Assembly: GCA_963677215.1 (NCBI GenBank)
Contig: OY781919.1
Span: forward strand, 2,542,001 to 2,606,000
Direction of reading: 5' to 3'
DNA length: 64,000 bases
Source of the DNA: G963676795 sp963677215
GTDB taxonomy: Bacteria; Desulfobacterota; Desulfuromonadia; Desulfuromonadales; Geopsychrobacteraceae
The first letter of the stretch is position 1; each line of letters starts with the position of its first letter. The position numbers were made by a program, and so were the translations under genes. Below, piece by piece: positions 24,489 to 32,181 of this stretch. The notes under the pieces are model-generated. The model was not told the DNA's origin, did no database searches, and worked only from the letters and a program-made list of their open reading frames with translations.

Positions 24489-24957
24489 GAATTATCGTGT
24501 TGGCTCCATCCCTGTCGACGTGAGAAAAAGTCATGTTGTTTCAGTTGGATAGAAGTGATTTTGGTCGATTTTTTTTTCGTGCTGGTTTTTTAAGGTTCTT
24601 GCGGAACCAGTGCTCTTGAGTCGGAATCGGTTCTGTCTGTTGCCTGCTGCCTTTTGGTCATGCCGGGCCGGATGCCGAGAATCTCGGTTATTTCCGGCTG
24701 AAAGGTTTCTGCCGTCTGTCTCAGGCTATCTCCATGTGATTTTCAGCCGATTGCAGCTGATTCTCCGTGTTTGTAACCGTTCTTCGCCTGATCTCGGCCA
24801 CGTCATAGCGGCGTATAACGGTAAATTCGAAAACGGTTCGCTTGGTAAATTTGAATCGATAATGGATCGTGCGTCAGGGGGGGGCTTCATGGATCCCTTG
24901 ATGACTGTGATGTCTCTTGAGGGGCGGGAATAGTTAGCTCTCAGTTTTCTGAGGTCA
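24489..24957. other. Intergenic region with three candidate activator motifs
   Basis: No convincing gene; a short plus-strand ORF here lacks family features. Related motifs lie at 24620-24633 (GTCGGAATCGGTTC), 24826-24840 (TTCGAAAACGGTTCG) and 24852-24870 (TGAATCGATAATGGATCG). The last is nearly identical to 17080-17100. They stand 130-380 bases upstream of the minus-strand sigma-54 promoter, suitable for enhancer sites (inference). Confidence 0.4.
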
Positions 24958-24988
24958 CCAGACTGCGGGATCGCGCTTTGCAGCCTGG
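24958..24988 (-). other. Hairpin after the lone binding-protein gene
   Basis: A 9-bp stem (CCAGGCTGC with GCAGTCTGG, one G-U pair) 20 bases beyond the stop codon, no T-run. Parallels the hairpin after the first binding-protein gene. Confidence 0.45.
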
Positions 24989-25008
24989 CGTATTTGCATG
25001 GACTGTTA

Positions 25009-26280
25009 CTACAGCATGGTAATTTTTTTTGTTCCGGTCAGTGGAATTTCCGGGTGAGCGTCGTTGAAAACAATGTCCAGCTCGTAGGGGAACTTGGTTC
25101 CTTTGCGCCACTGGCCGCCGACCAGAGGGGTTGCACAATAATGCTCGTCGTTATAGTCGATCGGACCGACTATGGTTTCGAGCCTGGTTTCTGAGAATGC
25201 TTTGAGGATTGCTTCTTTTTCGAGAGTTTGTGCCCGTTTGAGGACGTCAAAGATAATCTCGAAGCCGGCGTATTTAAAGCCGATCGGTGGAGTCCACTGC
25301 TTACCGGTTTTTTCAGTCCAGAGATCACATAGCTGTTTAGGTGTGGTGCCGTCAATGGATGATTTGAATGGATGGTTGGGACTCCACCAGTTTTCACAGG
25401 TCAGGCCGTCGCCCAGATCACCGCCAAGCGCTTCAACGGCCGTCGGCATCAGGATTGCCTTGCCTATGGTTGCCATCTTCGGCTGGTAGCCTTGCTGTTT
25501 GGCCTGGCGCCAGAAGGTGGTGAAGTCCGGTGGAATCATGATGCCGGCAATAATCTCGACTTTTTCCTTTTTGAACTGGCTGATGATCGAGCTGAAGTCT
25601 TTCAGGCCGTATGGGAACTGGCCTGGCTGGATGACCTTATAGCCTTTTTTTCGGCAAATTTTATCGAATTTCGGCATGAAGGTCAGGCCATCGGGGTCGG
25701 TCTGCCAGAGAAAGCCGATGGTCTTGTTGTGCTGGTCTGCAGTTTTGTCCCACATACCCGTCCAGGCGCCGATAAAGCCAGCGTCGTCCCAGTGAGAATG
25801 GTAACACCATTTGAACGGCCCCCCGGAGAGCCAGGCGCTGACCGGGGCATCGAGCGAAACACAGGGAACCTCAAAGTTTTCACACATGGCTGAAACCGGT
25901 GCCACGGTGTCTGGCGTGTGAAGAACATACATCAGATCGACCTCGTCTTTCAGGATCAATTTCTGTGTGACTTCACCGGCCAGGGTCGGGTTGGACTGGG
26001 TGTCGACTAGCTTTATCTTGAGCGGGAGCTTTTTGCCGGCTTCCTTGATGAAGATGCCGCCATCCTTGTTGATCTTTTCCAGGACAAGGTTGTCGACCCA
26101 TGGAGAGGCTTCCCCAAATTCGGCCAGCGGCCCGGTCTGCGGGTCTGGCCGACCGATCAGGATGTAGCCCCGTTTGGCTGCGCGAGCCATGGCCGGTTTG
26201 AGCAGGCCGGAAGTACCAAGAGCAGCTCCACCGACGGCCATTTTTTTCAGTAAATTACGACGACTAAGTTTTATGCTCAT
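25009..26280 (-). CDS. Tat-exported substrate-binding protein, lone paralogue (LivK-like, HAAT family)
   Basis: 423 residues, the same length as the protein at 17318-18589 and alignable along the whole length without visible large gaps. Both share IGRPDPQTGPLAEFGEASPW-type sequence. The signal has LSRRNLLKK (5-13) with a following hydrophobic stretch. It has no ATPase or permease genes beside it and so probably shares the transporter encoded at 18725-22035, widening its substrate range. It has its own sigma-54 promoter at 26351-26366. Confidence 0.88.
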   Translation of the reverse strand: MSIKLSRRNLLKKMAVGGAALGTSGLLKPAMARAAKRGYILIGRPDPQTGPLAEFGEASPWVDNLVLEKINKDGGIFIKEAGKKLPLKIKLVDTQSNPTLAGEVTQKLILKDEVDLMYVLHTPDTVAPVSAMCENFEVPCVSLDAPVSAWLSGGPFKWCYHSHWDDAGFIGAWTGMWDKTADQHNKTIGFLWQTDPDGLTFMPKFDKICRKKGYKVIQPGQFPYGLKDFSSIISQFKKEKVEIIAGIMIPPDFTTFWRQAKQQGYQPKMATIGKAILMPTAVEALGGDLGDGLTCENWWSPNHPFKSSIDGTTPKQLCDLWTEKTGKQWTPPIGFKYAGFEIIFDVLKRAQTLEKEAILKAFSETRLETIVGPIDYNDEHYCATPLVGGQWRKGTKFPYELDIVFNDAHPEIPLTGTKKITML

Positions 26281-26350
26281 GCATTACTCCTTTGTTTGGC
26301 GGGTATGGTCTTACAGTTAAAGGACAGGCGTCTGTTTCATTTTGGGTAAC

Positions 26351-26366
26351 TGCAATTCACATACCA
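26351..26366 (-). promoter_or_regulatory. Sigma-54 (-24/-12) promoter of the lone binding-protein gene
   Basis: Minus strand TGGTATGTGAATTGCA: perfect -12 TTGCA, the -24 GG present, 10-base spacing correct. About 70 bases upstream of the start codon. Confidence 0.7.
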
Positions 26367-26693
26367 CAAGTCAGTGTTGCTGTCGGAAAGAGCAATGCAC
26401 GTTGCAGGAAGGTGCTGTGCCTAGTATGGGCCTGAGTTTCTCGTTGTACGATGGGGATGTGGCGGAGAAGAGAGAGGTTGGCTTTGAGAGGAAGTGCCCT
26501 GACATAACTAGGTGTGAATTGCTGGAACAAGAGGGGGGCGGCTGCCGTGAGTTTTATCAGGATCCGTGCAGGCTTGGAAGCTGCTGCTCTTTTTTGTTTT
26601 GTGATTTCTGCTGTGCCAGGAGGCGGCCAGGGCTCTGGTCGGTCAGATTCGCTGAATCAACCAGAGCCTTGAGCCGAAGGGCCAGTTTGCTTC
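26367..26693. other. Intergenic region between the lone binding protein and cobT
   Basis: No gene supported. A dyad GGCTCTGGT...ACCAGAGCC sits just past the cobT stop and encloses GATTC-GCT-GAATC. It could act as a cobT 3' structure or as an activator site for the sigma-54 promoter below. Confidence 0.3.
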
Positions 26694-27746
26694 TTAGATA
26701 TCGATTTCTGTGACTCCGGCTTCTGCAAATGTGGCCATTCTATGAAAACAGGCGAGACTGTTGTCGATAAGAGGCATGATCATGGCTGCACCTGTTCCCT
26801 CTCCCAGGTGCATGTCCAGGTCTACGAGGGGGGTAATCTGAAAGCGCCGGCAGACTTCCTGAAACCCTTTTTCTCCGGAGCTGTGAGAGAAAATCAGGTA
26901 GTCCCTGACCTGTTCGTGGAACGTCATGGCGATTACCGCTGCGGCTCCGGAAATGAAACCATCGACCACCACAGGGCAACGCAGTGCTGCACCGGCGACC
27001 ATGGTGCCGACCATCGCGGCCAGTTCAAAGCCACCCACACTCTTCAGGACGGAAAGAGGATCTTGCGGGGAGGGCTTGTTGATATTCAGGGCCTGCTGGA
27101 TGATGGCCGCTTTATGGGCAAGCCTGTTGGTGGGGAGTCCAGCGCCGGTTCCCGTCACTTCTATGGGCTTGACGTCGATCATGCAGGAGTAGATCGCGCT
27201 GGCTGCTGTGGTGTTGCCCACCCCCATTTCACCGGTTATCAGCAAATCTACCCCGTCGTTTACCGCAGTCTCGGCCATCCCGAACCCCAGGTTCAGGGCC
27301 TGAAGCGCCTGCTCCTCGGTCATCGCCGGGCCCTTGGCCATGTTGGCGGTCCCCGCAGCAATGCTGTTCTGGATGACGGCGGGATGATCGACCAGATTTG
27401 CCATTCCCGTATTGATGACTTTAAGCTCAGCTCCGGCCATATCTGAAAGAACGCTTATTGCGGCACCGCCATTGACAAAATTTCTGACCATTTCTGCTGT
27501 GACAATCTGCTGGGAGGGAGACACCCCCTCTTCGACAACACCATGGTCTCCCGCATAGCAGAGCACGCGTTTTTTGTGAATTTGCGGTTTGGGATTTTTC
27601 TGAATGCCAGCCAGACGTATGACCAGGTCTTCCAGTTTGCCCAGGCTCTTCGGCGGTTTCGTAAGGTTGTCCCAATGTTTTTCAGCCTGGGACATTGCTT
27701 TCTGATCAAGCGGGTAGATTTCTTGCAATGCGTCTAAAAAATTCAT
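26694..27746 (-). CDS. cobT: Nicotinate-nucleotide-dimethylbenzimidazole phosphoribosyltransferase
   Basis: 350 residues, the usual CobT length. Shows the ITGEMGVGNTTAASA region, GTGAGLPTNRLAHK and the C-terminal HLGEGTGAAM with the catalytic glutamate. It activates the lower ligand base for cobalamin assembly by making alpha-ribazole phosphate from nicotinate mononucleotide. Alone here, without other cobalamin genes. No cobalamin riboswitch is recognisable upstream. Confidence 0.95.
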   Translation of the reverse strand: MNFLDALQEIYPLDQKAMSQAEKHWDNLTKPPKSLGKLEDLVIRLAGIQKNPKPQIHKKRVLCYAGDHGVVEEGVSPSQQIVTAEMVRNFVNGGAAISVLSDMAGAELKVINTGMANLVDHPAVIQNSIAAGTANMAKGPAMTEEQALQALNLGFGMAETAVNDGVDLLITGEMGVGNTTAASAIYSCMIDVKPIEVTGTGAGLPTNRLAHKAAIIQQALNINKPSPQDPLSVLKSVGGFELAAMVGTMVAGAALRCPVVVDGFISGAAAVIAMTFHEQVRDYLIFSHSSGEKGFQEVCRRFQITPLVDLDMHLGEGTGAAMIMPLIDNSLACFHRMATFAEAGVTEIDI

Positions 27747-27984
27747 AACTCATACCTGTCCCTAAATAAAACCAGATAAAAATGTCATAATGTCAGGCGC
27801 AGTGTGCCCTTTTTCACGGTTCTGTGTCGGCCTGCGCAGGACTGATTTTAGCATAAAAGCTATTGGTCGTTGACAGGGAATCTTATAGGGGGAGAAGAAA
27901 CATTTTAATTCGAACAGCCGGATACAACCTGGTGCTTCAACGGGTTTGTGAATATGGAAGTTCAGGGTGCAATAACGAAAAAAA
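27747..27984. other. Intergenic region between cobT and the tRNA-Ala 3' remnant
   Basis: No gene, RNA or riboswitch recognised; a non-coding spacer ahead of the tRNA-side terminator. Confidence 0.4.
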
Positions 27985-28008
27985 GGGTTGCATCATCTGA
28001 TGCAACCC
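27985..28008 (-). terminator. Ancestral terminator of the tRNA-Ala gene (left side of the element)
   Basis: An 11-bp stem GGGTTGCATCA/TGATGCAACCC followed on the minus strand by a T-run. It lies just beyond the displaced tRNA 3' end, and a similar but not identical hairpin follows the intact tRNA at 36947-36976. Confidence 0.7.
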
Positions 28009-28022
28009 CTTGTCTTCTTTAA

Positions 28023-28070
28023 TGGTGGAGCTAAGCGGGATCGAACCGCTGACCTCTTGAATGCCATTCA
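28023..28070 (-). repeat. Left attachment site: tRNA-Ala 3' fragment
   Basis: Identical over 48 bp to the 3' part of the tRNA at 36989-37036, from the anticodon stem to CCA, then diverging. It is not a functional tRNA because the 5' half is absent. Confidence 0.92.
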
Positions 28071-28136
28071 GGAAAAATCAATTTCCGTGCCAATCCTAAA
28101 TCGTCCTGAAATCCTTTGATATTCAGTATGTTTAGG

Positions 28137-28210
28137 TGTATCATCCTTCCTGTCGTTTCCCTCGTTTTTTGACAGTTTCACGCAAAAATGTATCACCCAA
28201 TGTATCACCC
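28137..28210. repeat. Putative integrase arm-type sites, left end
   Basis: TGTATCACCC occurs at 28189-28198 and 28201-28210, 12 bases apart, with a variant TGTATCATCC at 28137-28146. The same pair with the same 12-base spacing occurs at the right end (36906-36927). Confidence 0.6.
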
Positions 28211-28230
28211 AAATTTTAGGACGGCACCCT

Positions 28231-29532
28231 ATGGCAAGTAAAGACGGCTTAATCAAGACTGGCAACCGTGGCGTGTTTTATCGGGAGCATTCGACCAATA
28301 AGCACGGGGTTCGTAAAGATCGCCAATGGATCATTATTCAACGGTTGGGTGGAAAGCTGATGACTTCAACTCTTGGCTGGACCTCTCAGGGGGTGAAAGA
28401 GTCTTATGCAATAGCAAAGGCTCATGAGTACCGGGAGAACAGCAAGTGGAACCGGGAGAACCCCGACCAGCTACCGAAACCAATCTGTAAAGAGGATGAG
28501 GACGCCATAGCCGCAGAACTGGCCGCACAGCTTGAACGCCAACGGGCGATTGAGGCACAGGAGAACATGAGCATAGCTCAGCTATGGGAAGAGGTCTATT
28601 TGCCGATAGCACAGCAGAGCAAGAAGCCCCGCACCGTGGAGAGCGAAGAGTTGCTTTATCTCAAGTGGATCAAAGAGCCGTTAGGGAAGAAGCGGATTAT
28701 TGATCTTCTGCCGCTGGATTTCAGCCGCCTGTCAAAGACCATAACCAAAGCTGGCAGATCGCCGCGCACGGTTCACTATGTTGTCAGTATCATCATGCAG
28801 ATGTGGAATGTTGCTTTTGATAATAAGTTGGTGAACGTTCAGCCGCCTCGCAGAAAGACCTTGAGCCTGCCAGCAATCGATAATGAACGCACCCGCGCTT
28901 TTTCTGTCGAAGAAGCACAGAAGTTTTTTGCCGAGATGAAAACCAGAAGCCCACTATGGCATGATATCAGTCTGCTATCATTGCTCACTGGCATGAGAGC
29001 TTCTGAGATATACCGGTTGAAGGTTTCGGATATCAATTTTGAAAAAGGGTTGCTGTTTTTGCGCACCCCCAAAAAGGCGAAGTCTCAACACCTGCAAATT
29101 AGCGATGCCGCAAGGAATCATTTAAGGGATATGCTCAAGCAACGCCAAGAGCTTTTGGATAATAGCGACATAACAACGGATCTTCTGGTATTCAGGAAAA
29201 ACGGCAACCAGATAACGGAAGTTTCAGACACCATACAACGGGCAATCGAGAAGTTAGGCTTCAATGAAAATGTGGAGAAGAAAGACCGCCTCACCTTTCA
29301 CAGCCTGCGCCATACAACCGCCACTTGGCTATTAGAAGAGGGTGAAGATATCTATCGTGTTTCAAAGTTGCTCAGACATACCACCGTGCGCATGACTGAA
29401 CAGCGCTATGCGCATATCTCCAATGACACGATAAAACGCACTGCCGACACCATAGGCAACGTGCTTGCCAAAAAGACCACAGAGAACGATAAAGACGCTT
29501 CAACCACTGACCAGAAAGAAGCCAATCAATGA
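28231..29532 (+). CDS. Tyrosine-recombinase integrase of the element
   Basis: 433 residues. The catalytic set is visible: Arg256 (TGMRASE), Lys281/282, His357-x-x-Arg360 (HSLRH), His383 and nucleophile Tyr393 (EQRYAHIS). An N-terminal arm-binding region and a central SAM-like core-binding domain (about 110-200) precede them. It lies about 160 bases inside the left attachment site and would catalyse insertion into tRNA-Ala and excision. The Fic gene overlaps its stop by 4 bases. Confidence 0.93.
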   Translation: MASKDGLIKTGNRGVFYREHSTNKHGVRKDRQWIIIQRLGGKLMTSTLGWTSQGVKESYAIAKAHEYRENSKWNRENPDQLPKPICKEDEDAIAAELAAQLERQRAIEAQENMSIAQLWEEVYLPIAQQSKKPRTVESEELLYLKWIKEPLGKKRIIDLLPLDFSRLSKTITKAGRSPRTVHYVVSIIMQMWNVAFDNKLVNVQPPRRKTLSLPAIDNERTRAFSVEEAQKFFAEMKTRSPLWHDISLLSLLTGMRASEIYRLKVSDINFEKGLLFLRTPKKAKSQHLQISDAARNHLRDMLKQRQELLDNSDITTDLLVFRKNGNQITEVSDTIQRAIEKLGFNENVEKKDRLTFHSLRHTTATWLLEEGEDIYRVSKLLRHTTVRMTEQRYAHISNDTIKRTADTIGNVLAKKTTENDKDASTTDQKEANQ

Positions 29533-30284
29533 GATACGCCGATAAACTCCAACAGGTTGACGAACAACAGCAGCAAATCAACCAGCTCCGCCCCCTGGAC
29601 CCGGACGCCTTACACCAGCTCCGCGCCTATTACCGGATCGGCTTGACCTATAGCAGTAACGCCCTGGAAGGAAACACACTGACCGAGAGTGAAACTAAAG
29701 TGGTTCTTGAGGATGGCTTGACCATAGGGGGCAAGCCGCTGAAAGATCACCTGGAAGCAATAGGACACGGTGAAGCCTTGAACAAGGTCTATGAGTTGGC
29801 CGGTCAAGCTGATATCGACCTGAACACCATTATGATCCTGCACCGGTTGTTCTATCGGCATATCGACGAAGAGAACGCCGGAGTCTTGCGCCGTAAGCCG
29901 GTTATTATTACCGGTACCAGTTATATTCCGCCGTCCGTTTCTAAGCTGCCTGCCACTATGGACGAGTTCGCCGCACAAATACCGATTCAGAAACAAAAGC
30001 TGCATCCTGTTCAGTTTGCTGGCTGGCTACATATCCGCATTGCCAACATTCACCCCTTTATCGACGGCAACGGCAGAGCCGCCCGGCTGATTATGAATCT
30101 GGCGCTGTTACAGGCCGGATATCCCATAACCATTATTCCGCCGATTGTCCGAGGGGATTATCTCGCCGCCTTGCAATCGAGCAACACAGGCAACAATCAG
30201 CCGTTTATGAATCTGCTGACAAATATGGTGTGGGAAGCTCAGCGGGAATATATGCGCCTGGTGAAGAGTTTACAGCCTGAGTAG
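29529..30284 (+). CDS. Fic-domain protein (probable AMP-transferase) with N-terminal self-inhibition motif
   Basis: 251 residues. The Fic active-site motif is complete at 175-186 (HPFIDGNGRAAR). An (S/T)xxxE(G/N) inhibitory motif appears as SNALEG at 43-48, which makes it a class II Fic protein in which the glutamate blocks ATP gamma-phosphate binding. Fic enzymes add AMP or other groups to target proteins. Translation is coupled to the integrase gene, an unusual pairing. Its target is unknown. It could be a regulatory or toxin-like module maintaining the element. Confidence 0.9.
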   Translation: MRYADKLQQVDEQQQQINQLRPLDPDALHQLRAYYRIGLTYSSNALEGNTLTESETKVVLEDGLTIGGKPLKDHLEAIGHGEALNKVYELAGQADIDLNTIMILHRLFYRHIDEENAGVLRRKPVIITGTSYIPPSVSKLPATMDEFAAQIPIQKQKLHPVQFAGWLHIRIANIHPFIDGNGRAARLIMNLALLQAGYPITIIPPIVRGDYLAALQSSNTGNNQPFMNLLTNMVWEAQREYMRLVKSLQPE

Positions 30285-30299
30285 GTCAGAAATTAAGCA

Positions 30300-30331
30300 G
30301 CACGGGCAGGTGGTCACACACCCGCCCGTGC
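30300..30331 (+). other. Hairpin downstream of fic
   Basis: An 8-bp stem GCACGGGC/GCCCGTGC with further inner pairing; no T-run follows. It may be a weak terminator or an mRNA end structure. Confidence 0.4.
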
Positions 30332-30364
30332 CTAATCACAACCCTATCACGAGAGGATAGAATC

Positions 30365-30628
30365 ATGAGTGACGACAATTTACAGCAATCAACAAACAAA
30401 AGCCCAGATGAAAGATTCAGCAATTGGCACTTTGAGGATATGTCATATCAGATGACGGGCAAGGTCAGAATGATGCAACAAATTTTTGCATCGATGGAAC
30501 ATGCTGAAGACGAGGTTATATTAGACCATGAGGGGATTCATGGTCTTGAATATTTTTTCAAGGATATTGCCGCCTTCATCGATGAACTGAAAGACTGCGC
30601 TTTTTACTGGAGACAGAAAGCAAAATAA
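30365..30628 (+). CDS. Hypothetical protein (87 residues), element gene
   Basis: Soluble, acidic, starts MSDDNLQQSTNKSP, with a helical C-terminal half (DEVILDHEGIHGLEYFFKDI). Good ribosome binding site (CGAGAGGATAG) before the ATG. No family recognised. Lies between fic and another unknown gene. Confidence 0.65.
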   Translation: MSDDNLQQSTNKSPDERFSNWHFEDMSYQMTGKVRMMQQIFASMEHAEDEVILDHEGIHGLEYFFKDIAAFIDELKDCAFYWRQKAK

Positions 30629-30739
30629 GATTTACCAACTTGTCAGGCTAGGGCCGTACACCTGAAAAGGCGGTGACCCCTCGCCGCTCTGCCTGACGAT
30701 CTTCAAAAAAGAGGGATAACGCACAGGGGAGCGTGTTGA

Positions 30740-31516
30740 ATGGCCAGAAAAAACCTGTCAGGGTTTTCTCGTTTGGGGCTTTATGACCTGTTGAAGGAAC
30801 TTGAAGCTGAAACCGGAGAGCCGTTTAGTATTTGGTTGCACAGGATTGCTTGCGCTACGGATCCAGAAGGAACCTGTGAAAAGTTGCAATTGAGAGATGA
30901 TAATACTTGGTCAGTACATGATCATTATAGGCAGTGCCACCCTCGTTCTGTTGGTGGAATAACCCGCAGAACCGAAGAGGTTCGAGCGGTTTGGAAATTC
31001 GACCGGTCTTTACTCGCTTATTGGGTATTCGAGCCAAGGGAGGTAGCTGAACCAGAAGGGATCGATGTTGCTATTAGGGGAGAAGGTATTCAGGTTTATC
31101 GAGACGATTTTAGAGCATGGTTTGAGAGTATTGATTGCTCTCTTCCGGCCTTTTGGTTTCCTGAAAGCTCAGATACTCCCCCCGCAAGCTCAGAGCCTCG
31201 GCCAATACCTGATTATGAAGGCAGTGAAGAAATGAGATCTTCTGCGCAAAACCTGAACAAAGGTAAACAAGAAATCATTAAAAAGAATTACAGCAAAGCT
31301 GCTGACGAAATCTGTAAAGCGATAAAAGAAGCTGAAGATACCGGGATCGGCTGGCACCAAATGGGCTATGTTGAAGACTGGCAAAAAAACAATCCTGGCA
31401 TATTTGACGGTCCGACACAGAAGGAAACTCTCAAGAGCAAAGTAATAGAGATGCTCTGGAAAAAGTACAAGATCAAACATAAAACAACAAAAAGACCTTC
31501 CTCTTCAAAAAAATAG
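30740..31516 (+). CDS. Hypothetical protein (258 residues), element gene
   Basis: No recognised domain. The N-terminal 150 residues look globular (AVWKFDRSLLAYWVFEPREV). A low-complexity Pro/Ser linker (about 145-160) follows, then a lysine-rich helical end KTTKRPSSSKK. The basic C-terminus suggests nucleic-acid contact (inference). Followed by a terminator at 31551-31580. A+T-rich codons compared with the core genes fit its foreign origin. Confidence 0.65.
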   Translation: MARKNLSGFSRLGLYDLLKELEAETGEPFSIWLHRIACATDPEGTCEKLQLRDDNTWSVHDHYRQCHPRSVGGITRRTEEVRAVWKFDRSLLAYWVFEPREVAEPEGIDVAIRGEGIQVYRDDFRAWFESIDCSLPAFWFPESSDTPPASSEPRPIPDYEGSEEMRSSAQNLNKGKQEIIKKNYSKAADEICKAIKEAEDTGIGWHQMGYVEDWQKNNPGIFDGPTQKETLKSKVIEMLWKKYKIKHKTTKRPSSSKK

Positions 31517-31550
31517 CCCCCTATTTACGAAAAAGACCCCCCTTTTGCGC

Positions 31551-31580
31551 AAAGGCCCTGGATTTACTGGGGCTTTTTTT
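31551..31580 (+). terminator. Intrinsic terminator in the element
   Basis: Imperfect stem AAAGGCCC/GGGGCTTT with a single bulge, followed by a T-run (31574-31580). Confidence 0.6.
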
Positions 31581-31669
31581 CGTTTTATCGTTCCCCCCGT
31601 GGCCGCAGTAATACAGAGCAATCCCGGTGACGACCGGCAAACCACAAACCATATAGGGAGAACGAAACC

Positions 31670-31909
31670 ATGCAACAAAATCAAGATATCTTCACTCAAA
31701 TGGTCAATTCTTGGCCGTCGCCAGTTGTTTCAAATTCAAAAGTTAAGGATTTTTCCGGGGGCTTGATTGCCGGGAAAACCCTTCAGAATTATGCCAGCCA
31801 AGGCGAACCCGTGCCGGAATCAATCAGGGTTGCTGGAAAGCGTGCCTGGATCGCAACCAGCCTTGCCGATTGGCTTCGCAATCGTAGTGAGGGGAGAGCC
31901 GCAGCGTGA
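31670..31909 (+). CDS. AlpA-like small DNA-binding protein (possible excisionase/regulator)
   Basis: 79 residues. The central part GKTLQNYASQGEPVPESIRV followed by AWIATSLADWLRNR is the MerR/AlpA-style winged-helix pattern, in which a helix-turn-helix is followed by a site choosing the W-xx-S-L-DW end. AlpA-type proteins control excision and integrase expression in P4-like elements. Ribosome binding site GGGAGA. Its stop overlaps the next gene by 4 bases. Confidence 0.65.
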   Translation: MQQNQDIFTQMVNSWPSPVVSNSKVKDFSGGLIAGKTLQNYASQGEPVPESIRVAGKRAWIATSLADWLRNRSEGRAAA

Positions 31910-32181
31910 ATGAGAACGAGCGTATAATAGGATGCTGTCCAGCCCCGGTCGGTTTGTTGGCTATTTTTTCAGGGGTTCATAATGGGGAGATTGTAGAAGA
32001 GGAAGAGCAGGTAGCTGCCTTGGCCCAGATTGAAGACAGAAATTTGAAGCCGCCGGCGCATTTTTTGGTTGCCATGGTTATTGATGGCGAAGAGGGAGTG
32101 CTAAAGACGGTAGATCATTTCGATAATTTTATTCGTCTCGAATGGAAACAGCAGGCAGTTTGCCAATGTTCGAAGGACTGA
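31906..32181 (+). CDS. Hypothetical protein (91 residues), element gene
   Basis: Starts by GTGA overlap with the AlpA-like gene, indicating translational coupling. Acidic middle (GEIVEEEEQVAAL) and ends in CQCSKD. No family recognised. Its end overlaps the start of the Toprim gene. Confidence 0.5.
   Translation: MNENERIIGCCPAPVGLLAIFSGVHNGEIVEEEEQVAALAQIEDRNLKPPAHFLVAMVIDGEEGVLKTVDHFDNFIRLEWKQQAVCQCSKD

Noticed and set aside
24610..24933. 107-residue plus-strand ORF
   Set aside because: No family features and no good ribosome binding site; it overlaps the candidate activator motifs.
27747..27984. Cobalamin riboswitch upstream of cobT
   Set aside because: No conserved B12-box (GCCACTG-type) could be found on the minus strand.
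28023..28070. A second tRNA-Ala gene
   Set aside because: Only the 3' 48 bases match; the 5' half and most stems are missing, so it is an attachment-site remnant.
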